From: Deltaproteobacteria bacterium
GTDB taxonomy: Bacteria; Myxococcota; B64-G9
Assembly (NCBI GenBank): GCA_030591745.1
Contig: JAUVAM010000255.1
Coordinates: 1 to 6,264, forward strand
DNA: 6,264 bases
Direction: 5' to 3'
Made by a program: the position numbers and the translations under genes. The notes below the pieces were generated by a model, which saw only the letters and a program-made list of their open reading frames with translations, ran no database searches and had not been told where the DNA came from. Every line of letters starts with the position of its first letter. Positions within the stretch are counted from its first letter, which is position 1. Below are positions 1 through 6,264 of the stretch, in pieces.

Positions 1-224
1 AGGGTCCAGGCCAGGACCAGGCCTATCAAGGCGACGGGTGCCGCGATGAGGGTGAAGCGATGCACGAAGTCGGAAGCGGCCTGCATGTTCAAATAGCGCC
101 CGCCCTCGCTCATGCTGCGTAGCCACCACAGGCCCCCCGTGGCCAGCAGGCCGGCCAACACGCCGCCTAATGGCCAGGCCAGGTGGGCGACGAGGTTACC
201 ATGGCTTCCGGTTGATCGATTCAC
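1..224 (-). CDS. Partial membrane protein of unknown function (N-terminal part)
   Basis: An open frame of 74 codons runs from a GTG at 224-222 to the window edge, so only the N-terminus is present. I do not recognise the family. The translation shows two hydrophobic segments, about residues 18-35 (PLGGVLAGLLATGGLWWL) and 57-73 (FTLIAAPVALIGLVLAW), separated by a polar stretch (RSMSEGGRYLNMQAASDFVH). This suggests a multi-pass inner-membrane protein. The proposed GTG lies one base after the stop codon of the EF-G paralogue, which suggests co-transcription and coupled translation. No clear Shine-Dalgarno sequence precedes it, so reinitiation by the terminating ribosome is a plausible inference. 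The ATG at 201-203 read on the minus strand is in another frame and meets a stop after 11 codons. A later in-frame start cannot be excluded. Confidence 0.55.
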   Translation of the reverse strand, partial: MNRSTGSHGNLVAHLAWPLGGVLAGLLATGGLWWLRSMSEGGRYLNMQAASDFVHRFTLIAAPVALIGLVLAWT

Positions 225-225
225 G

Positions 226-2292
<2,067 letters not shown>

Positions 2293-2297
2293 GTTGA

Positions 2298-2302
2298 CCT
2301 CC
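2298..2302 (-). promoter_or_regulatory. Ribosome binding site that decides the EF-G2 start
   Basis: On the minus strand the sequence reads GCGGAGG TCAAC GTG, giving a full GGAGG with a five-base spacer before a GTG at 2292-2290. The motif lies downstream of the in-frame ATG at 2313, so that ATG cannot use it. The bases before 2313 (AAAAACATGGATA) contain no purine-rich match. This places the start at GTG. Confidence 0.7.
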
Positions 2303-2311
2303 GCGGATTGC

Positions 2312-2339
2312 ATTATCCATGTTTTTCGCGTCGCGTCAA
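2312..2339 (-). promoter_or_regulatory. Candidate sigma-70 type promoter of the EF-G2 gene
   Basis: On the minus strand TTGACG (2339-2334, five of six to TTGACA) is followed after 16 bases by GATAAT (2317-2312, five of six to TATAAT). Transcription would begin near 2304-2306, leaving a leader of only about 12-16 bases that holds just the GGAGG site before the GTG. The -10 box overlaps the upstream ATG at 2313, which would therefore not be transcribed. Assigned by eye only. Confidence 0.5.
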
Positions 2340-2346
2340 TGTGCGC

Positions 2347-2375
2347 TTGTGTGGCCCTTTCGCCTCGATTAGAAT
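2347..2375 (+). promoter_or_regulatory. Candidate promoter of the plus-strand four-gene run
   Basis: TTGTGT (2347-2352, three of six to the -35 consensus) and TAGAAT (2370-2375, five of six to the -10 consensus) are 17 bases apart. Transcription would start near 2381-2383, leaving a leader of about 33 bases to the ATG at 2415. The element lies back to back with the EF-G2 promoter, only seven bases away between the two -35 boxes, so the two promoters may compete or share a regulator. The -35 match is weak. Confidence 0.35.
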
Positions 2376-2414
2376 AAGGATTGCATGCGACGGCAGGTGC
2401 CGGACGGAGACTTG

Positions 2415-3065
2415 ATGGAAGAGAAAAAGCCATGGGTGCCGGGCAAAGAGGCGAATTGGCGGGAGGCCATCGCCCCTTATGATCGGCCCGAACATCGATT
2501 GGATCCCAAGCGATGCGCATTGATCCTGGTGGACATGCAGCGGGCCTTCCTGGGTACGGAAGGATCGGCCCATTTGCCGGCCTCGTCCGCGGCCTTGGAT
2601 AAGCTGATTCCCTTGCTGGAGGCCTGGCGGCGCCAGGAATTACCGGTTTTCTTCACCCGCCATGTGCACAAGCAGCCTCACCTTGATGGGGGCGTTTTGG
2701 CCCGTTGGTGGCGCTCTTTGATTCTGGCGGGCTCCGAGGATGCCGAGTTGGTGGACGAGCTGGTGCCGCGTGAGAACGAGGCGGTTTTGGATAAATGTCG
2801 CTACAACGCTTTTGCCGGCACTCCTTTGGAGGCCATGCTTCGAGCGGCCGGCGTCGGCTCCGTGCTCATCGGCGGCGTGATGACCCACCTGTGTTGTGAA
2901 ACCACGGCTCGCGAGGCCTTTGTTCGTGATTTCGACGTGTTTTTTCTGGGGGATGGTACGGCCACGGTGGACGCCACCTTGCACTTGTCCGCTTTGTGCA
3001 CCATCGCTCATGGCTTTGGGCGTGTATTGTCCGTGGCTGAGGCCGTCGAAACGTTGGCGGGATAA
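2415..3065 (+). CDS. Isochorismatase-family cysteine hydrolase
   Basis: Probable cytoplasmic amidohydrolase or hydrolase of the isochorismatase/nicotinamidase superfamily, 216 aa from ATG 2415. The catalytic triad is visible: Asp40 in LILVDMQ, Lys127 in LDKCRYNAF and Cys160 in [14 protein letters not shown], the last matching the family's cis-peptide and nucleophile region. An Rossmann-like alpha/beta fold is expected. The DWHxxxH-type metal site of nicotinamidases is not seen and no enterobactin-type genes are nearby, so the substrate is unknown and neither pncA nor entB fits. ATG 2415 is preferred because GGAG lies five bases upstream and the proposed promoter leaves it a normal leader. An alternative ATG at 2385 (226 aa, AAGGA four bases upstream) would add ten residues but would sit almost on the predicted transcription start. 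It is the first gene of the plus-strand run and is divergent from EF-G2. Confidence 0.88.
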   Translation: MEEKKPWVPGKEANWREAIAPYDRPEHRLDPKRCALILVDMQRAFLGTEGSAHLPASSAALDKLIPLLEAWRRQELPVFFTRHVHKQPHLDGGVLARWWRSLILAGSEDAELVDELVPRENEAVLDKCRYNAFAGTPLEAMLRAAGVGSVLIGGVMTHLCCETTAREAFVRDFDVFFLGDGTATVDATLHLSALCTIAHGFGRVLSVAEAVETLAG

Positions 3066-3089
3066 GGACCCGTCCGGAGAGGTAAGATC

Positions 3090-4886
3090 ATGACGAGAAG
3101 TATTGGGTTGGCATGCTTGCTGGTTTTTTGCCTGGGTGCTTGTGATGAAAGCGAAAGTTGGAACGTGAAGCCGGAGACGACTCGCCACTATGTTTATCGC
3201 TCCATCGCTGGTTTTTCCATGGGGTCCATCACCGCGGCCAAGGTCGGGCTGCGATATCACGCCCAATTCGACATCCTGGCTCCCATGGGCGGTGCCCTGG
3301 ACATGGGCTACTACATGCATGTGCTGCGCGACGAGGTTTTCTCCGGGTTTTGTGTGCCCCCGGTGCTGGGTCAGATGTGTCCCGATCCGAACATTGGGCA
3401 GCATTACGAGAACATGGACTGCGGTGGCCCCATGGGCGGTGGTTTCGACCGGGAAGACATGATCAAGGCCTACCAGGACGCCGCCATCGGCATGGGCAAC
3501 TTCATGGCCTTTAATCCGGAGAATCCCTACCTGCCGCCGGGCATCGATCCGGACCGTCTGTTCATGACCCGGGAAGAGTGGTGCGCCAATCCCGCGCGGC
3601 TGGAGGGCTACCATGATTGGCGTTACAACCCGGAGGGTGCATATCCGGTCATCACATATTGCGAGGGCGATGGCCCGGAGCAGGGCGTTTTTGTTCCCGA
3701 GGCGACACCCCGTTTTCCTGTCGAGCTTACCCTGGCGGTGGATTTGAACGACAACGGCATTCGGGACTCGGGTGAGCCGGTCTTGTTCTGGGTTTCAGAG
3801 CGTTATGATGATTTCGGCGAGGACGGCCTGCCTTCGGAAGAAGAGCCGGGCTATGATCCGGTGAACAACCCGGATCCGGCCGGCGATGACTGGCACCTTT
3901 TGGACAATGCCCTGGGCACCGAGGCCAATCATTTTTACGAAGAGGGCGAGCCCTTTGTTGACTTTGGCTTGGATGGTGTGGACGGCACGGCCGATTCGCC
4001 TTACGACTTCGGCGAGGGCAACGGACACTTCGATTTTAATCCCAACATCGTGAGCATGGCGGCCATGCACGATCCCGCCCGCTTGTTGAAAAACATTTCT
4101 GATCAGCAATTGGCGCGCCTGGATTTTTACATCGACGCGGGCATCCGCGATCACTTGCGCTTTTGCCCCGCTTCCGAGAGTTTCGCGGGCATTCTGGCCG
4201 CCCGTGGCCGTCCGGTGGATATCCATGACGGTTTCATGTCCATCCTGGATCCGGACTACGAGGGGGCCTTCGAGATTTCGCACATCGACTGGGCCAACAT
4301 GGGGCGGGACGTGATGGTGCGTTACGGCAACCCGGACGCCACGCCTTACGATATCGATGGTGGTGATGGCGGCCATGTGGGCAATGGGGCGCAGGTGCTT
4401 TGGCGCTTTTTTACCGGAGCGGCCTATATTTCTTCCCGCTGGCCCGGCGGTGATTACGAGGCGACCACTGAGGAGGGTGAGGTGTTGCCCGATCAGACGT
4501 ACTACTCCGAGATCCTGGACATGGAGAAAAAATTTATCATTTACCTGCCGCCGGGTTACGACAGCCATCCGGATTTGCGTTACCCGGTGGTCTACATGAT
4601 CCACGGCATCGGCATGTCGGCCGAAAGCATGGTCGTCTCGGCGGAGTTCTGCGAGATGTGGATGCGGGACGGCAAAATGCAAAAATTCATCATGGTTTTT
4701 CCAGACGGCGAATGTCAGGACGAGTGTTTTTCGGGTAATTTTTTCGCCAATCAGTCAGGTCGCCACTTGCCGCCCAGGCGCTATGAAGACTCGTTGATGC
4801 AGGAACTATTGCCGTACATCGACGCCAACTACCGCACCAAGCTGCCCGAGGATGTGTCCATCTCCTCTTTGCCCTATCAGGAGTAA
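3090..4886 (+). CDS. Lipoprotein with a circularly permuted esterase-D-like domain
   Basis: Predicted lipid-anchored alpha/beta hydrolase of 598 aa. The N-terminus is a type II signal peptide with lipobox LGAC (Cys18). Soon after come the nucleophile elbow AGFSMGS (Ser43) and FDILAPMGGALDM (60-72). A long insertion follows, with a Ca-type loop DLNDNGIRDSGE (218-229) and further acidic, Gly-rich loops (about 240-318). Then come the candidate acid YIDAGIRD (Asp354) and base GGDGGHVG (His429). The C-terminal 130 residues carry what normally starts this fold: FIIYLPPGYD (482-491), YPVVYMIHGIG with the oxyanion-hole HG (498-508), FIMVFPDG (533-540) and RYEDSLMQELLPYIDANYRT (564-583). The order is thus reversed relative to known esterase-D (PF00756) proteins. 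GGAGAGG lies seven bases before the ATG, 24 bases after the preceding gene. Nine cysteines besides Cys9, 14 and 18 may form disulfides. Hydrolase assignment is good; substrate unknown. Confidence 0.85.
   Translation: MTRSIGLACLLVFCLGACDESESWNVKPETTRHYVYRSIAGFSMGSITAAKVGLRYHAQFDILAPMGGALDMGYYMHVLRDEVFSGFCVPPVLGQMCPDPNIGQHYENMDCGGPMGGGFDREDMIKAYQDAAIGMGNFMAFNPENPYLPPGIDPDRLFMTREEWCANPARLEGYHDWRYNPEGAYPVITYCEGDGPEQGVFVPEATPRFPVELTLAVDLNDNGIRDSGEPVLFWVSERYDDFGEDGLPSEEEPGYDPVNNPDPAGDDWHLLDNALGTEANHFYEEGEPFVDFGLDGVDGTADSPYDFGEGNGHFDFNPNIVSMAAMHDPARLLKNISDQQLARLDFYIDAGIRDHLRFCPASESFAGILAARGRPVDIHDGFMSILDPDYEGAFEISHIDWANMGRDVMVRYGNPDATPYDIDGGDGGHVGNGAQVLWRFFTGAAYISSRWPGGDYEATTEEGEVLPDQTYYSEILDMEKKFIIYLPPGYDSHPDLRYPVVYMIHGIGMSAESMVVSAEFCEMWMRDGKMQKFIMVFPDGECQDECFSGNFFANQSGRHLPPRRYEDSLMQELLPYIDANYRTKLPEDVSISSLPYQE
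4879..4883 (+). promoter_or_regulatory. Ribosome binding site inside the end of the esterase gene
   Basis: AGGAG lies within the last codons of the esterase gene, immediately before its TAA at 4884-4886 and six bases before the ATG at 4890. A ribosome finishing the esterase would uncover and reuse it, which supports coupled translation of the two lipoproteins. Confidence 0.6.
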
Positions 4887-4889
4887 GTC

Positions 4890-5144
4890 ATGAGTCGTTT
4901 TTTTGTCTGGCTGGCCGCTTTGTCCTTTGGGGTAATTTTTGTCCTGGTCTCGGCTTGCAAGACTGTCCCCGTGGCAGGCGAATGCCCCGAGAACGCCGGC
5001 CTGCGCTGTCTGACACGCAAGGTGTGCCAGGAAGACAAGAAACGAGGATGCCTGCGCTGCGCCTGCGACGGACAGTGGTTTGAAACCCAGCCCTACAAGC
5101 AGGGCGAGAATTTAAAGCAAGATCCGGACAACCCCCAACCCTAG
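4890..5144 (+). CDS. Small Cys-rich lipoprotein
   Basis: Predicted 84-aa lipoprotein of unknown function. Residues 1-22 form a signal peptide with a strong hydrophobic core (FFVWLAALSFGVIFVLVSA), and VSAC places the lipidated cysteine at 23. The roughly 60-residue mature part has six cysteines spaced C32-x7-C40-x5-C46-x7-C54-x2-C57-x-C59. The end of this block, GCLRCAC, resembles the GCxxCxC signature of antistasin-like small disulfide domains, but the spacing is not exact and I assign no inhibitor function. The C-terminus is polar and Pro/Asn-rich. The gene begins three bases after the esterase stop, with its AGGAG site inside the esterase gene. It may therefore be an accessory or chaperone-like partner of that enzyme, though this is inferred only from position and shared export type. 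Confidence 0.75.
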   Translation: MSRFFVWLAALSFGVIFVLVSACKTVPVAGECPENAGLRCLTRKVCQEDKKRGCLRCACDGQWFETQPYKQGENLKQDPDNPQP

Positions 5145-5163
5145 GCGCTTGTTAGAGGTTGTT

Positions 5164-5859
5164 ATGGAGAAGGAAGTGCCTGTGCTTGAAGAGTATGTAG
5201 AAGGATCGGATAAGCTATATTTCATTTTTGGAGGAATCGTCGCCGGTGTTGGAATGCCTCCTTTCGAGTTCTGTCGGTCTTCGAAAATTTTAAATGAAAG
5301 CCGGATATTTTTAAGAGATGCGTCTCAGTCCTGGTATCAGAGCGGCTTGTTTGGAATTGGAAATGATATCTATTCTGTAATCAGGTTTGTGGAGTCGAAA
5401 ATTGAACAATTGAGTCCTCGAGAAATATTCTTTGTCGGGAATTCAATGGGAGGATATGCGGCAATTTTGGTGGCGGCAGCATTGGGAAAGGGAAAGGTGA
5501 TCTGCTTTGCTCCCCAGACATTTATTTCTCTTTCTGGCAAGCTGGCAAATTTGGATTGGCGTTGGTGTCGGAAAATAGTCTCAACCTATTTCGGTTCTTT
5601 TGGGAAAGATCATGTATGGGATGTGAGGCCGCTTGTTGCTCGGTGTGGTGGAAGGGTTCGAATCGACATCTTTGTTTCCAGCAGAGACAGATTGGATTGT
5701 GCCCATGCAGCGAGGTTGCGAGAGTTTGAGCAGGTGAGCATCCATGAGTTTGCTTCTGGGGGACATAGCGTTGTTCGGCACCTGAGAGATGCGGGGCTTT
5801 TGCCAAAAATCCTCAGGGGAGAGTATTCTGGGGGAGGATGCGGAGTGGATACAAATTGA
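5164..5859 (+). CDS. Alpha/beta hydrolase, probably cytoplasmic, AT-richer than neighbours
   Basis: Alpha/beta hydrolase-fold protein of 231 aa without signal peptide. The nucleophile elbow VGNSMGGYAA puts Ser at 94, candidate acids are Asp175 and Asp178 in SSRDRLD, and the base is His201 in SGGHSVV. After the nucleophile, FAPQTFIS (115-122) recalls a group of hydrolases I associate with polysaccharide and glycosyltransferase loci; that link is from memory and uncertain. ATG 5164 is chosen because AGAGG lies five bases upstream; a TTG at 5149 in the same frame lacks a site. The gene follows the small lipoprotein by 19 bases, so co-transcription is likely. Base composition differs from its neighbours: four 60-base blocks starting at 5221, 5281, 5401 and 5461 contain 108 G+C of 240 (45%), against 39 of 60 in the block at 3421. 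Codons ending in A or T are common. This suggests recent acquisition. Confidence 0.82.
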   Translation: MEKEVPVLEEYVEGSDKLYFIFGGIVAGVGMPPFEFCRSSKILNESRIFLRDASQSWYQSGLFGIGNDIYSVIRFVESKIEQLSPREIFFVGNSMGGYAAILVAAALGKGKVICFAPQTFISLSGKLANLDWRWCRKIVSTYFGSFGKDHVWDVRPLVARCGGRVRIDIFVSSRDRLDCAHAARLREFEQVSIHEFASGGHSVVRHLRDAGLLPKILRGEYSGGGCGVDTN

Positions 5860-5885
5860 CCCGCCTCCCTTTCGGGAGGCGGGTC
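5858..5885. terminator. Perfect 12-bp hairpin between convergent genes
   Basis: GACCCGCCTCCC (5858-5869) pairs without mismatch with GGGAGGCGGGTC (5874-5885) around a TTTC loop. The stem begins inside the TGA stop codon (5857-5859) of the upstream hydrolase and faces the convergent gene ending at 5951. There is no T tract on the plus side (GTTGAGC follows) and only AATTTG on the minus side. Its position and strength suggest a bidirectional terminator or an mRNA 3'-end stabiliser. Confidence 0.75.
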
Positions 5886-5910
5886 GTTGAGCAAGGGAAC
5901 AACGATGGAA

Positions 5911-5940
5911 GGAAAGAGGCCAACCCGTCCAGAAGGCCTC
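5911..5940 (-). terminator. Weak candidate terminator for the C-terminal sorting-tail gene
   Basis: On the minus strand, 10 bases after the stop codon, GAGGCC (5940-5935) pairs with GGCCTC (5921-5916) over a 13-base loop and is followed by TTTCC. The stem is only six base pairs and the T run is short, so this is a tentative call. The stronger hairpin at 5858-5885 could serve both genes. Confidence 0.3.
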
Positions 5941-5950
5941 AGGGCAAAGA

Positions 5951-6264
5951 TTAGTCGCGCCGTCGGCGGCGTATCAGGAGCAGGCCGAAGGCCGGCAGCA
6001 GAATCAGGCCAAAGGTGGAGGCGCCGGCGGTGGAGCAGCCGGTGAGGGCTTCGCCTTCTTCATCCTTGGAGCTTTCCTGCGTGCCTTCGCGCCAGGGACC
6101 GAGTTCTGAGTCATCGGTGGGCAGGACCGGGATGCAGCAGTAAACCGTGGTGCTGCTGATGACCACGCATTTCGTGGCGGCCGGGTCGAAGCCATCAGCC
6201 GAGGCGGACATCAAGTGGGTGCCGGGCACCACTTGCATTTCAAAGTAGCCGTCGCTGGTGGACT
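5951..6264 (-). CDS. Surface protein with MYXO-CTERM-like tail, C-terminal part
   Basis: Only the last 103 codons are inside the window; the frame stays open to the edge, so the ATG at 6238 is probably internal. The first visible part, SDGYFEMQVVPGTHLMSAS with a following DGF, resembles the beta-sandwich repeat of carboxypeptidase-regulatory-like or PEGA domains. A stretch with Cys32, Cys42 and Cys43 follows, then an acidic linker (TDDSELG, SSKDEEGEA). The tail is GC (75-76), a hydrophobic segment (about 84-97, FGLILLPAFGLLLI) and RRRRRD at the end. That arrangement matches the GC-transmembrane-Arg tail of Myxococcota (MYXO-CTERM), a signal for export, processing at the Cys and surface display. 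The protein is therefore probably exported and surface-linked. It converges on the plus-strand run across the hairpin at 5858-5885. Its function cannot be judged from this fragment. Confidence 0.8.
   Translation of the reverse strand, partial: STSDGYFEMQVVPGTHLMSASADGFDPAATKCVVISSTTVYCCIPVLPTDDSELGPWREGTQESSKDEEGEALTGCSTAGASTFGLILLPAFGLLLIRRRRRD

Noticed and set aside
2293..2520. N-terminal extension of EF-G2 up to an ATG at 2520 (764 aa)
   Set aside because: It adds residues with no EF-G similarity, overlaps the start of the divergent isochorismatase-family gene and has no ribosome binding site; GGAGG-GTG at 2292 fits the family length.
2640..3614. Minus-strand open frame (324 codons) across the isochorismatase-family and esterase genes
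   Set aside because: It spans the junction of two well-supported plus-strand genes, and its translation has no recognisable domain.
3795..4682. Minus-strand open frame (295 codons) within the esterase gene
   Set aside because: It is antisense to conserved esterase motifs on the plus strand, and its own product shows no domain features.
3090..4886. The esterase gene as two broken or frameshifted genes
   Set aside because: The frame is open throughout, has a single signal peptide, and contains one copy of each catalytic segment, so a permuted single enzyme explains it better.
5149..5163. TTG start for the AT-rich hydrolase
   Set aside because: The ATG at 5164 has AGAGG five bases upstream, while the TTG has no purine-rich site at the right distance.

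Overview
The window looks like a piece of a GC-rich chromosome from a myxobacterium-like or other deltaproteobacterial-grade organism. The best clue is the last gene. Its product ends in Gly-Cys, a short hydrophobic stretch and a run of five arginines, which is the MYXO-CTERM / GC-TM-RRR type of sorting tail known mainly from Myxococcota and relatives. Two lipoproteins, one Cys-rich and one with acidic calcium-type loops, fit that picture.

Layout. Positions 1-224 (minus) hold the start of a small membrane protein, cut off by the window edge. Positions 226-2292 (minus) hold a complete translation elongation factor G paralogue, most like the EF-G2 branch of spirochaetes and mitochondria, with the membrane-protein gene starting one base after its stop. 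A short divergent promoter region (about 2298-2410) separates it from a plus-strand run of four closely spaced genes ending at 5859: an isochorismatase-family cysteine hydrolase, a large lipoprotein with the parts of an esterase-D type alpha/beta hydrolase, a small Cys-rich lipoprotein, and an AT-richer second alpha/beta hydrolase. A perfect 12-bp hairpin closes the run. The last 314 bases (minus) are the C-terminal part of a surface protein that converges on the run.

The most striking observation is in the large lipoprotein (3090-4886). The serine, aspartate and histidine segments of the esterase come first, and the segments that normally begin the fold (the YLPPGYD strand, the oxyanion-hole HG and the DANYRT helix) come last. 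Read as a whole, this is an apparently circularly permuted esterase with the catalytic Ser about 25 residues from the lipidated cysteine and an insertion of roughly 250 residues between Ser and Asp. The EF-G paralogue lacks the domain IV His of canonical EF-G, as the ribosome-recycling EF-G2 of Borrelia does.

No shared pathway links the four plus-strand genes with certainty. The esterase and the small lipoprotein are the tightest pair (3-base gap, with the ribosome binding site inside the upstream gene) and both should be exported and membrane-anchored. The other two hydrolases look cytoplasmic. I saw no tRNA, rRNA, CRISPR array, insertion sequence or phage gene.
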